Assembly: GCA_963718405.1 (NCBI GenBank)
Contig: CAVQYZ010000005.1
Location: forward strand, 976,039-1,040,038
DNA length: 64,000 bases
Direction of reading: 5' to 3'
From: Bog-756 sp963718405
Lineage (GTDB): Bacteria; Actinomycetota; Acidimicrobiia; Acidimicrobiales; RAAP-2
A model generated the notes under the pieces. That model saw only the letters and a program-made list of their open reading frames with translations, was not told where the DNA came from and ran no database searches. Shown in pieces: positions 46,254-54,034 of the stretch; positions within the stretch are counted from its first letter, which is position 1; the number at the start of each line of letters is the position of its first letter. The position numbers and the translations under genes are program-made.

Positions 46254-46716
46254 CGGTCGGCCCCTTCCCGTCGGTGGCGCCGGCCAGCGGACGCCACTTC
46301 CACACCACGTACTCGTGCTCGTCGTCCTCGTAGAGGGTGTCGAGGACCAGTTCGACCGGGTCCCCCACGTGGAGTTCGCCCACGTCGACCCCGGGGACGA
46401 CCTGGCCCATGACCACCATCTTCTCTTCGGCCAGCTCCACGGCGGCGATGGCGAAGGGGACGTAGGGGTCGGCGGCCACGTAGGGCTCGGGGGGTTGGTA
46501 GCCGGCGTTGGTGTACGACCACACCTTGCCGGTCCGGCTGAGCGGCGTTTCGGTGAACGCTCTCCCCTGGCAGTGCGGGTTCCGACAGAAGAAGGTCTCC
46601 TTGGGGAAGGCGAAGTTGCCACAGGAGTCGCACCTGCTCCCGAGGAGGGCGGGGGCATCCTCGTCGAGGGTGAACCATCCCTCGACGGCGGGCAGACGGG
46701 TCTTGGCCGGGGGCAT
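46246..46716 (-). CDS. DUF35 OB-fold zinc-ribbon protein (acyl-CoA associated)
   Basis: This protein of 156 residues has the DUF35 layout: an N-terminal helix, a rubredoxin-like zinc ribbon (CDSCGNFAFPKETFFCRNPHC, given here as Cys at about residues 29, 32, 45 and 50) and a C-terminal OB fold (GKVWSYTNAGYQPPEPY and VVMGQVVPGVD). DUF35 proteins partner thiolase-like enzymes and bind acyl-CoA. Its stop overlaps the ATG of the thiolase-like gene, so the two are translated together and probably form one complex. Confidence 0.9.
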   Translation of the reverse strand: MPPAKTRLPAVEGWFTLDEDAPALLGSRCDSCGNFAFPKETFFCRNPHCQGRAFTETPLSRTGKVWSYTNAGYQPPEPYVAADPYVPFAIAAVELAEEKMVVMGQVVPGVDVGELHVGDPVELVLDTLYEDDEHEYVVWKWRPLAGATDGKGPTDA

Positions 46717-46736
46717 GGCCGGATCCTACTGCGGGG

Positions 46737-47978
46737 TCACTTGGGGCCTCCGAGCCCACCGCGGGCCCGGGACTCGGCGATGCGCTCGTCGTCCCAGCCG
46801 AGGAGATCACGCAGGACCTCGTCGGTGTGCTGGCCGACGGTCGGGGCGTGCTCGGGGACCGGGAGCTCCTCGTCCACGAACTTGAGCGGGGTACCCAGCT
46901 GCTCGGCGCCCAGCTGGTCGACGGTGTACCAGGAGAAGCGGTCGTTGAACTGGGGGTCGTCGGCGATGGTCTGCGGCGAGTTGACCGGGGCCACCGGGAA
47001 GTTGGCCGTGGTGCCGAAGTCGATCCACTCGACGGCGGTGCGGGTGCGGAAGATGTCCCGGAGCTCGGTCCGCAGTTCGAGGTTGCCCCGGGCGTGGTCG
47101 GCGTACTTGGAGCCCGGCCATTTCTCGAACAGCTCGGGACGTCCGACCGCTTCGCAGAAGTTCTTCCAGAAGGCCTGCTCCGAGGCCATGAAGAGGACGT
47201 AGCGACCGTCCTTGGCCTCGTAGACCTGGTAGCGGACGCCTTCGACCATGCCGGCCGTACCCGGCTCGCGGCGCTCGTAGTCGTCGGCCTTGTTTCCGGT
47301 GACCTCGGACTGGGGTCGCTCGTAGGCCTTCCACGTCTCGCTGCGGTACCAGTCCATGGCGGCGGCGGCATCGGACTGGGCCACCTCGAGGAAGGAGCCC
47401 TCGCCGGTGGTGCGGGCCCGGAGCACCGCGGCCAGGATGCCGAGGGCGCCGAAGAGGGGCCCGGCATGGATGCCCATGGAGGCGTGCTCGGGAAGGTAGG
47501 CGAAACCGTCCTCGTTGACCTGGGGGGAGACGATGCCGGCCCAGGTGTCGAAGGCCACGCCGTGGGCCGGGAGGTTCTGGTAGGGACCGGTCATGCCGTA
47601 CCCGGAGATGGTGCAGAACACCAGGCGGGGGTTGATGGCCTTGAGATCGTCGTAGCCCACACCGCGGCGGGCCAGGCCGCCGGGGCGCATGGCCTCGACC
47701 ACCACGTCGGCGGTCTTGGCCAACTCCTTGAAGGTGGCAACGTCCTCGTCGTTGCGGAGGTCCATCACGATGCTGCGCTTGCCCCGGTTGATGTGGAGGT
47801 GCATCAGGGACACCCCCTCCACGATGGGCCAGGTCATCTCGCGGATGTAGTCGCCCGACGGCGGCTCGACCTTGATCACCTCGGCCCCCAGGTCGACCAG
47901 GGGCATGGTGATGGCGGCGGGGCCGAGGGCCGAGCACTCGATGATGCGAATGCCGTGCAGTGGGGCGTCAACGGGCAT
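46737..47978 (-). CDS. Class III CoA-transferase (CaiB/BaiF family)
   Basis: This protein of 413 residues is a family III CoA-transferase, moving CoA between acids. Segments include LHGIRIIECSALGPAAITMPLVDLGAEVIKVEPPSGD at the N-terminus (kept in parts), NRGKRSIVMDLRNDED, the catalytic-Asp region WYRSETWKA preceded by AQSDAAAAMD, and NFPVAPVNSPQTIADDPQ. It lies upstream of the DUF35-thiolase pair on the same strand and is probably in one operon with it. The message may be leaderless: TACAAT lies seven bases before the ATG, and a palindromic operator adjoins it. Confidence 0.9.
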   Translation of the reverse strand: MPVDAPLHGIRIIECSALGPAAITMPLVDLGAEVIKVEPPSGDYIREMTWPIVEGVSLMHLHINRGKRSIVMDLRNDEDVATFKELAKTADVVVEAMRPGGLARRGVGYDDLKAINPRLVFCTISGYGMTGPYQNLPAHGVAFDTWAGIVSPQVNEDGFAYLPEHASMGIHAGPLFGALGILAAVLRARTTGEGSFLEVAQSDAAAAMDWYRSETWKAYERPQSEVTGNKADDYERREPGTAGMVEGVRYQVYEAKDGRYVLFMASEQAFWKNFCEAVGRPELFEKWPGSKYADHARGNLELRTELRDIFRTRTAVEWIDFGTTANFPVAPVNSPQTIADDPQFNDRFSWYTVDQLGAEQLGTPLKFVDEELPVPEHAPTVGQHTDEVLRDLLGWDDERIAESRARGGLGGPK

Positions 47979-47991
47979 GGGAGGGATTGTA

Positions 47992-48008
47992 TCTGACGCT
48001 CCGTCAGA
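47992..48008. promoter_or_regulatory. Palindromic operator TCTGACG-CTC-CGTCAGA upstream of CoA-transferase
   Basis: A perfect inverted repeat with seven-base arms and a three-base centre ends next to the probable -10 box (TACAAT on the minus strand, 47986-47991) of the CoA-transferase gene. This is the typical place and shape of a TetR-family operator. A bound repressor would block the promoter of the CoA-transferase-DUF35-thiolase operon. The regulator is not adjacent. Confidence 0.6.
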
Positions 48009-48150
48009 CTCTTCTGCCCATGGCCCGGGCCTCCGGCGTGGGCCGGGTTGGGGTCGGGTAGAGTTGGCAACCGCTTCCGGCCATGTCGGTCCCGGGCACC
48101 ACGGCGTCTGACGTCGAAGTGCCCGGAACGAGGGACCGGAGCAGCAATCT

Positions 48151-48227
48151 GCGCTCGTAGCTCAACGGATTAGAGCATCTGACTACGGATCAGAAGGTTG
48201 CAGGTTCGAATCCTGCCGAGCGCGCCA
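48151..48227 (+). tRNA. tRNA-Arg (anticodon ACG), integration target
   Basis: The acceptor stem GCGCTCG (48151-48157) pairs with CGAGCGC (48217-48223), D-stem GCTC pairs with GAGC, anticodon stem TCTGA pairs with TCAGA around CTACGGA, giving anticodon ACG (48185-48187, read as inosine), and T-stem GCAGG pairs with CCTGC. CCA is encoded. Its 3' part from the anticodon loop onward is repeated at 63488-63533, so this gene is the attachment site of a genomic island and stays intact after insertion. Confidence 0.97.
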
Positions 48228-48228
48228 A
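48183..48228 (+). repeat. attL: Attachment repeat, left (within tRNA-Arg)
   Basis: This copy forms the 3' half of tRNA-Arg from the first base of the anticodon loop to just past CCA. It is identical to 63488-63533 except at 48224 (G here, A there). Its location at the anticodon loop and T-arm is typical for tyrosine-integrase crossovers. Confidence 0.9.
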
Positions 48229-48287
48229 GCGAAAGTGCTGGTGAGGGGCTTATGCGGGCCCGAGGCTGACGGCTCCGTGACATCGTC

Positions 48288-48338
48288 ATCCCTATAGAAA
48301 TCCCTACAGCTGTAGGGATAGCCGCCCGTTATAGGGAT
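48288..48338. promoter_or_regulatory. Cluster of ATCCCTA inverted half-sites in front of the integrase
   Basis: Four copies of the heptamer ATCCCTA lie here: forward at 48288 and 48300, reverse at 48313-48319 and 48332-48338. The middle two form a perfect 20-base palindrome (48300-48319). The outer pair are nine-base inverted copies ATCCCTATA/TATAGGGAT. The last half-site covers the only Shine-Dalgarno-like sequence (AGGGA) of the integrase gene. Operator for self-repression or integrase arm-type sites are both possible. Confidence 0.6.
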
Positions 48339-49535
48339 ATGGCTGTGTCGATCGACCGGGCAAAGCGAGGTACGGGCTCCATCCGCGAGCGACTTCCAGG
48401 CGTGTGGGAGATCCGGGTGGTCGTCGGTTTCGATCCGATTCACTCGCGAAGTGTCCAGCGCTCCTTCACGGTCCACGGGGACAAGGAGGCTGCTGAGCAG
48501 CGAAGGCGTGAGTTGGTCGACGACTTCGGCATCAGCCGCATAGCCTTTGCGTCGGAGGCGTCCCGCCTAACCGTGGCGGAGCTGCTGGAGCGATTCTTCG
48601 CCGCTCCACACCTCTGGAAGCCCGCCACCGTGGCCTCCCACCAACACGTCATTCGAGCCCTGGTCGAAGATTCGCTGGGTCGGCGCCGCCTGGTGGCTCT
48701 GACACCGAGCGATGTCCGAGCGGCGATCTGTCGGTGGCAGTCGACGGGACAGTCCGTGTCGACGGTGTCCTCTCGTTGGCTGGTCCTCCGCTCGGCTCTG
48801 TCGTGGGCGGTAAGTGAGAGTGTCCTCCGGTCGAATCCGCTGGTGGGTATGCGTGGTCCCGCCCGACCCCAGCCGCGTCGGCACCATACGCTGAACGAGG
48901 TCCGGCAGATCTTGCGATCGGCCGAGGACAGTGTCGAGATGGCCACGGTTGCTCTGGCTGCGGATCCCCAGTCACCCGGGCTGCAGCGTCGACTCTTCGG
49001 TGCCGAGCAGGGGCTCCTCCTCGTGCGTCTGGCCGCTGACTCGGGGGCCAGACGGGGCGAGCTCGCCGTCCTCAGGCTCGGAGATCTCGAGGGTCGAGTG
49101 CTGACCATCGAGCGCGGTGTATCTCGGGGCGTAGTTGGATCTACGAAATCCATGCGGACCCGTCGGCTGACGCTCGGATCGACAACCGCTTCGCTCATCC
49201 ATACCCATTATTCCGCGTCGATCGAGCGCGGTCTCACTCCGGAGTTCGACTGGCTGTTCGCACCCAGCCCAATGAGAACGACATTCATGACGGCCGATGC
49301 ACTGTCACACAAATTCCGTCGTTTAGCAGGGTGCGCTGGTATTCCAAATCCGGCACTGCACCGACTCCGACATGGGGTGGCCACACATCTGGTCGACGAA
49401 GGCAAGCTGCTCAAGGCACAGGCTCGGCTCGGACACAGCGATCCGTCAACGACGCTGCGGCACTACTCGCATGCGACTCCTCTCGATGATGAAGAAGTTG
49501 CTGACGACCTCGACGCAGCGTTGAGCGGCAGATAG
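48339..49535 (+). CDS. int: Tyrosine-type site-specific integrase
   Basis: This integrase of 398 residues has an N-terminal arm-binding region (GSIRERLPGVWEIRVVVG), a SAM-like core-binding domain (RLTVAELLERFFAAP onwards, about 78-165) and the catalytic domain with Arg in DSGARRGELAVLRL, Lys in GSTKSMRTRRL, His-x-x-Arg in LHRLRHGVATHLV, and His and Tyr in LGHSDPSTTLRHYSHA. All catalytic residues are present, so the enzyme looks active. ATG 48339 is only one base from AGGGA; GTG 48345 (two codons on) has better spacing and may be the true start. The gene sits directly inside the left attachment site. Its 3' end overlaps the convergent STAS gene. Confidence 0.95.
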   Translation: MAVSIDRAKRGTGSIRERLPGVWEIRVVVGFDPIHSRSVQRSFTVHGDKEAAEQRRRELVDDFGISRIAFASEASRLTVAELLERFFAAPHLWKPATVASHQHVIRALVEDSLGRRRLVALTPSDVRAAICRWQSTGQSVSTVSSRWLVLRSALSWAVSESVLRSNPLVGMRGPARPQPRRHHTLNEVRQILRSAEDSVEMATVALAADPQSPGLQRRLFGAEQGLLLVRLAADSGARRGELAVLRLGDLEGRVLTIERGVSRGVVGSTKSMRTRRLTLGSTTASLIHTHYSASIERGLTPEFDWLFAPSPMRTTFMTADALSHKFRRLAGCAGIPNPALHRLRHGVATHLVDEGKLLKAQARLGHSDPSTTLRHYSHATPLDDEEVADDLDAALSGR

Positions 49536-49951
49536 TGGCAGCCGTGCCCGACTGTTGGCTCCATGGCCGGATCAACGGGGTAGCTACCTCCCGAGCAGCC
49601 CGGCCCAGTATTCCTCGAAGTTAGCAGGACATTGGCGAGCTTCTGCTTCATCCCTTCCCGTACACCGATGACTCTCATCTTTGCTCCGATCGCGCGAATA
49701 TGGCGGTCCAGTCTGACCAGCGCACCCAATCCGGTCACATCGACCCCTCGCAACGCAGTCAGATCGAGGAGGACTTCGTAGCATTGGGAACAGCCGATCT
49801 GGTCCATTTGTGCTTGAAGGGCTGGAACGGACGAATGGTTGAGTTCGCCGGTCATTCTCAGCACGCAGAGCTGCTCATGAGTCGAAAGTTCGACTGTCAA
49901 CGTCGGATCCATCCGGCAGTCAATTGAGAAGTCTTCCTCTGTGCGGTTCAT
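49463..49951 (-). CDS. STAS-domain protein (anti-sigma-factor antagonist type)
   Basis: This protein of 162 residues has a STAS domain at about residues 18-115: LTVELSTHEQLCVLRMTGELNHSSVPALQ, then LLDLTALRGVDVTGLGALVRL. Such proteins bind anti-sigma kinases when unphosphorylated and release a stress sigma factor. The phospho-acceptor site reads DVTG rather than DSSG, with Thr in place of the usual second Ser. The ATG follows AGGAGCAGGAC, a good ribosome site. The last 50 residues are Ser-rich and overlap the 3' end of the integrase gene by 73 bases, so the real stop could be earlier if an indel exists. The gene fits the SigB-type promoter seen before the hemerythrin gene at the other end of the island. 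Confidence 0.8.
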   Translation of the reverse strand: MNRTEEDFSIDCRMDPTLTVELSTHEQLCVLRMTGELNHSSVPALQAQMDQIGCSQCYEVLLDLTALRGVDVTGLGALVRLDRHIRAIGAKMRVIGVREGMKQKLANVLLTSRNTGPGCSGGSYPVDPAMEPTVGHGCHYLPLNAASRSSATSSSSRGVACE

Positions 49952-50052
49952 GTCCTGCTCCTATTCCGATTCAAGCGAACCATCTTCATCTTGCTTTTCG
50001 ACTCCCCTGTGGAGTCCCTATCGGGCTGTCGATTACTCCGCCACGCTCACAA

Positions 50053-51024
50053 CTAGGCGGCCCGCGCCGTGTCCCTTCGAAGGGGCACGAGCAGCTCCCG
50101 AATCGAGGGCGTGGCCGCGGTCACCCCGCCCTCCAAAAAACTGGCCTCGACTACGCGGTCGACGCGGTCCTTCGCCATCGGATTCAACCCCATTGCACGA
50201 GCGGTCTTGCGGCTTGGCTCGAAGCACACGACGTTCTTTCCTGCCTTCCGGAGGCCAACGACCTCGGCGCGAAGTCGGCGCCGGGCCACGCCCCGGAAAG
50301 CCGTGTCGGCCGGGCCGAGCCCTCCCGACATGGGTGAGATGATGATCACCAGATCGAGATTCAGCTCAGCGAGCAGGTCCGCGTTCGTAGGTGAGTAGAG
50401 GCCACCATCGCAGTACTCCGTGTCATCCACGACCACCGCAGAGAAATGGCTCGGGATCGCACTCGAGGCGGCGACTGCGTGCGGTAAAGGGACGGATGGG
50501 CTGCCGTGCCTTCCGAAAACCACTCGCCGCCCATCGGCTCGGCGAGTGGCGCAAATCCAGAGCTGTTGGGGCCACACGCTACCTTCCCAGGCCAGAGGGT
50601 TTTCCTGCATCAAATCGAGGAGTGATGTTGGTCCAGTCGGAAGGACCGATGCGGCCATGGCCAAGAGATGTGGAGAACGCCGCTCACTGACGGCATGACG
50701 AATCAGCTGGGGGCCTGGTAGATGCCAAGGCCGAAAGAGGTTCAAGACATTGACATCAGGAAGCTGGCTCCGGAAACGGTCGAGCTGGTTCAGGAGCGTC
50801 AGCGACGGATCCCAGTTACGCCCTCGCGACCAACAGGCCAGATCGACCGTCGAGACTCCTGTTCGTAACAAGGCTGCCGTGAGTGCACCCGCTGACGTGC
50901 CAACGACGAGATCAGCGGTACGAGGATCCCACCCAAGGTCGTTCTCAAGTGCTGCCAGAATCCCTGAATGGTAGGCCTGTCCGACAAGCCCTCCAGCGCC
51001 GAGCACCAGTCCAACGCCGGACAT
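50053..51024 (-). CDS. Patatin-like phospholipase
   Basis: This protein of 323 residues has the patatin fold with a Ser-Asp dyad. The oxyanion loop is GLVLGAGGLVGQAYHSG, the nucleophile is Ser in VVGTSAGALTAAL, and the Asp is in EYCDGGLYSPTNADLL. No signal peptide or membrane helix is visible, so it acts inside the cell, probably as a lipid acyl hydrolase. A 28-base sequence shared with the MarR/SDR region lies about 150 bases upstream of its start, so MarR control is likely. The gene is intact, unlike its neighbours. Confidence 0.9.
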   Translation of the reverse strand: MSGVGLVLGAGGLVGQAYHSGILAALENDLGWDPRTADLVVGTSAGALTAALLRTGVSTVDLACWSRGRNWDPSLTLLNQLDRFRSQLPDVNVLNLFRPWHLPGPQLIRHAVSERRSPHLLAMAASVLPTGPTSLLDLMQENPLAWEGSVWPQQLWICATRRADGRRVVFGRHGSPSVPLPHAVAASSAIPSHFSAVVVDDTEYCDGGLYSPTNADLLAELNLDLVIIISPMSGGLGPADTAFRGVARRRLRAEVVGLRKAGKNVVCFEPSRKTARAMGLNPMAKDRVDRVVEASFLEGGVTAATPSIRELLVPLRRDTARAA

Positions 51025-51596
51025 CAGGGCAACAAGCTTTCGGTCGCAGCGTCACGGAAGCGGGAGTCCCCTCTGACCGTTCTCGGCATGATGGCAATCG
51101 TGTGCGGAGGCAATCTTGCGCCTTTCTGTCTTCTTTGAATGAGTTGACCGGTCCGGCGAGGAACCAGCCGGTGACCAGTACTATTGCACTATGCATGTAA
51201 GTTCAAACCTCTCGATTGCGCTTTCCAAAAAAGAGCGACGAGGTTGCCGACGACCTGTTGGATATCGCCGTAAATATAAATCGGGTCCGAGTCTCGCTGG
51301 GCACCTTGGCCCTCTTCGATGCGACGAAGTCGTTGCCGCGACGCACTCGCTTCGCTGCCTTCCCCCCAGTTCTTCGGGAACGAAGCTCGCCACGCGCCAC
51401 CGGACCTTCCATGAGTGGGCTGAGCCGATGGATGGGGAAATGAACCTTTGCGTGGTCTATCGAAAGTAGTCGTAGGTCATGTTCGCTGGCCCCAAGGAAC
51501 TCGATGGCGGAAGTGTCCTCGTTTGTGTGGTCGTCACCGGCGTACCGATGGCAGACGATGCGTGGACTCCCTGCAAGGAATTCGTCCAAGGGTGCG
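51025..51596. other. Stretch without a convincing gene between patatin and MarR
   Basis: These 572 bases have lower GC than the rest and several short open frames on both strands, the longest being 147 codons on the minus strand overlapping the MarR 3' end. None shows family motifs or a good ribosome site. The region holds one copy of a 28-base inverted repeat (51172-51199). It may contain remnants of a decayed gene, but I cannot identify one. Confidence 0.35.
51172..51199. repeat. 28-bp inverted repeat, left copy (possible MarR operator)
   Basis: This is matched in opposite orientation by 52111-52138 with 25 of 28 identical bases, including the perfect core AGTACTATTGCACT. It lies about 150 bases upstream of the patatin start. 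The 3' half has the pattern TGCAC-T-ATGCA, close to a MarR-type palindrome. Confidence 0.75.
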
Positions 51597-52081
51597 TCAC
51601 GGTTCCGGATGAGTTTCTGAGAGCAGATCCGCACCGGACGGCTCACCGGCTGCCGCGGCGAAAGCGGTCATCACCTCAACGAGTGGTTGCCGATTGACTC
51701 GAGGCAAGTCCTGGAGAATCCGCTTGATTTCCAGCCGTCTTTTCATCGTCGCATCTCGCACGAGCTTGGTCCCCACGTGGGTCAGGTCGATGGTCATGGC
51801 TCGTCGATCGGCCTCATCCCGTCGACGGCGCACCAGCTTCTTTCGCACCAGTCGGTCGACCATGCGACTGGCGGTGGAGGCGTTGACGTCCAACCGCCCG
51901 GCGAGGTCCATGATCCGCTGGGGCCCCTGGGTGGCCAGGATGACGAGGGCCCGATACTGGGGCAGCGTGATCTCGACTCCGGAGAGGCCCGCCAAGCTGC
52001 GGGCGGCGACGGCGACCAGGGCCCGACTGGCTAGGCAAAGGCATCGACGAGCTCGTCGTCGGCCTCCTCGTCCGACGTCAT
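51597..52081 (-). CDS. MarR-family transcriptional regulator (one frameshift near its start)
   Basis: This is a winged-helix regulator. The main frame gives ITLPQYRALVILA, the recognition segment DVNASTASRMVDRLVRKKLVRRRRDEADRRAMTI and a C-terminal dimer helix. The expected first helix is in another frame: ATG 52081 gives MTSDEEADDELVDAFA, and adding one C in the run at 52034-52035 joins it to LASRALVAVAARSLAG, a perfect MarR helix 1. So one base is missing, naturally or in the consensus. A palindromic site (TGCACAGTGCA) lies 35 bases before the start, between this gene and the divergent SDR gene, as expected for self-regulation. Confidence 0.85.
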
Positions 52082-52110
52082 CTCGCGGCCCTAATCGCCA
52101 TGTTTAGAGA

Positions 52111-52138
52111 TACGTGCACAGTGCAATAGTACTGATCA
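52111..52138. repeat. 28-bp inverted repeat, right copy (probable MarR operator)
   Basis: This copy lies in the MarR-SDR divergent gap and includes the perfect palindrome TGCAC-A-GTGCA at 52115-52126. It matches 51172-51199 in reverse orientation (25 of 28). Sitting about 30 bases before MarR and 54 bases before the SDR start, it is well placed to repress both. Confidence 0.75.
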
Positions 52139-52191
52139 GCGGCGAGTCCACTCGCCGAGCCAGCCGCTCCGTTGAGGGAAAGGAGTTCGTC

Positions 52192-53180
52192 TTGCCACCA
52201 CCGCGCAGGATTGCCGTCATCACCGGCAGCGTCCGCGGGCGTCGGAAGAGCGACCGCGAGCGCAGTTCGCCAACCGGGGGTTCGATGTAGCCCTCCTGTC
52301 CCGAGGAGAGATGGGACTTGAGGCCGCCGCCAAAGAGGTCGAGGTGGCCGGGGGCCGCGCACTGGTCATACCCACAGACGTCGCGTCCTTCCACGAGGTC
52401 GACCAGGCGGCCGCCAGGTCGAAGACGAACTGGGTGCCAATAGACGTGTGGGTCAACGACGCCATGACGACAGTCTTTGCGCCTCTGCTGGAGGTTACGC
52501 CGGCCGATTTCCAGCGGGCTGTCGAGGTCACATTCCTCGGACAGGTCTGGGGCACGATGGCGGCCCTCTCCCGGATGAGGCCCCGTGACAAGGGCAATAT
52601 CGTGAACGTGGGTTCGGCGTTGTCGTTCGTCGGGATCCCGCTCCAGTCGGCTTATTGCTCCTCGAAGTTCGCGTGCCGAGGGTTCTTCGAGTCGACACGT
52701 GCCGAGCTCCTCCACAAAGGGAGCCATGTGCACATGAGCATGGTCCACCTTCCCGCCGTCAATACACCCCAGTTCGACTGGTGCGAGACCACGCTCGATC
52801 GTCACCCCCAACCGGTTCCCCCCATCTACCAACCCGAGATCCCGGCAAAGTTCATCGTCGACGCCGCCCTTGACGGCCGGCGGGCGAAGACGGTGGGCTC
52901 CTGGAACAAGATGCTGGTCCTCGTGGACAGCCTCTTCCCGACGCTTGGGAACCAGTATGCGGCCCTCGGTGCCTGGGACTGCCCAGCTGACCGGCGAGCC
53001 CGATTCGCCCGGATCGCCCCTCGAACCTTCGAGCCCCGGCCGATGCTGACGCCGACCACGGCTCACATGGGATGTTCGATGATCGTGCCGGCGGGGTACT
53101 GGACCCCACCTTCCTCCGGTCCCTGCCCGGGACCGCCTCGACCTTTCTTGAGGCCGGCCGTCGCACGGTCGACGAAGTGA
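52192..53180 (+). pseudogene. Short-chain dehydrogenase/reductase, broken by about three frameshifts
   Basis: This is an NAD(P)-dependent SDR. Removing single A bases at 52228 and 52259 joins three frames into PPRRIAVITGASAGVGRATA and AQFANRGFDVALLSRG, the normal cofactor-binding start (TGxxxGxG). The long middle frame (52311 on) has the DVWVNDAMTTVFAPL segment (usual NNAG altered to NDAM), Ser in VGSALSFVG and the catalytic YCSSK (Tyr-x-x-x-Lys). A third shift near 53068 moves AHGMFDDRA, the usual end of this SDR subgroup, into another frame, so the true stop is unclear. The probable start is TTG 52192 behind AAGGAG. Catalytic residues are kept. Genes for MarR and SDR are divergent. Confidence 0.8.
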
Positions 53181-53277
53181 CGGAAGACGCGTGCCCGAAG
53201 ACGTCGGCAGACGAGGCTGGCGCTGGCCGGTCGTACCTTCGATCCCTCCGCAATCATGAGACCGAAGAGGGCCAGCC

Positions 53278-53891
53278 ATGCGGAACGAGGACTCGCTCGA
53301 TCTCTCGATCGTCAGGATCGGGTTCTCGAGGAGCTGTTCGAGGCCTGGCAGAGCGACGATCCCGAAGGGACTCGACCAGGGAACAGAAAGTCACGGCGAA
53401 CTGGCAGGCGGGGAACCGTCGCCAAGCTGATCCTGGAACAGGGCGCCCTCCGGAGTGCGGCACTGGACGACGTGATCCGATGCCTGCGGAGCTGCCATCG
53501 AGGGTCAGCTCGCCGAAGAACTGCGGGCGCATCGGTCCTCGCCGCCAAGCGTCTGTCTGGACCGCATCGACGAGTGCTGCCGGGGTGTCACTCCGCTCGA
53601 CCTCCGCTACTCCGCCGAGTTGCGGGAGTCCATCGAGGAGCTCCGGAACCTCTGGATCGACGACATGCGGCGGGAACGGACGCGCGCTCCCGGCCGTTGC
53701 CCGGGCCCTGGGGCCCGAGCGTCAGCGGTTGCGCAGTGCCCGTCTACGTCCGCGCCCATGCCCCGCTCCACCCTTCTGTCCGCCAGCGTTGGTACCACAG
53801 GATTCCCGGGATGGTGCGACTCCACGCCCTGTTCGACCTGCTCCAAAGTTTTCCGGACGCCGAAAGCTCGGCATTCGCCGACAGGCCTTGA
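53278..53891 (+). pseudogene. Conserved helical protein of unknown function, about four frameshifts
   Basis: A protein of about 200 residues can be read only by moving between frames: MRNEDSLDL, then LDRQDRVLEELFEAWQSDD and GTVAKLILEQGALRSAALDDVIR, then AIEGQLAEELRAHR, LDRIDECCRGVTPLDLRYS and SIEELRNLWIDDMRRE, then ALPAVARALGPERQRLRSA, and finally YVRAHAPLHPSVRQRWYHR with RLHALFDLLQSFPDAESS. The order is sensible and the pieces do not overlap, so one helical protein is encoded. It recalls hemerythrin-like helical bundles but I cannot name a family. ATG 53278 has AGAGGG nine bases upstream. Confidence 0.6.
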
Positions 53892-54034
53892 GCCGGCGGG
53901 TCGATCAAAGGAGGTACCGGCCCGATGTCTAAAGGACCGCCCTGTGCCCGCCGGGACGGGAGCGTCCGACGGACCGTCTCTCGACCAGGAATCGATGTCG
54001 ATTGAATCCAGGTGACCCAGATGAAGGAGCAGTC

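Noticed and set aside
48183..48476. Minus-strand open frame containing ARQDSNLQPSDP
   Set aside because: It is the antisense translation of tRNA-Arg, a well-known false hypothetical protein.
51203..51646. 147-codon minus-strand frame between patatin and MarR
   Set aside because: No family motif or ribosome site, and it overlaps the MarR 3' end; left as non-coding.
51172..52138. Insertion sequence bounded by the 28-bp inverted repeats
   Set aside because: No transposase lies between them; an operator role for MarR explains position and orientation better, though the mobile option is noted.
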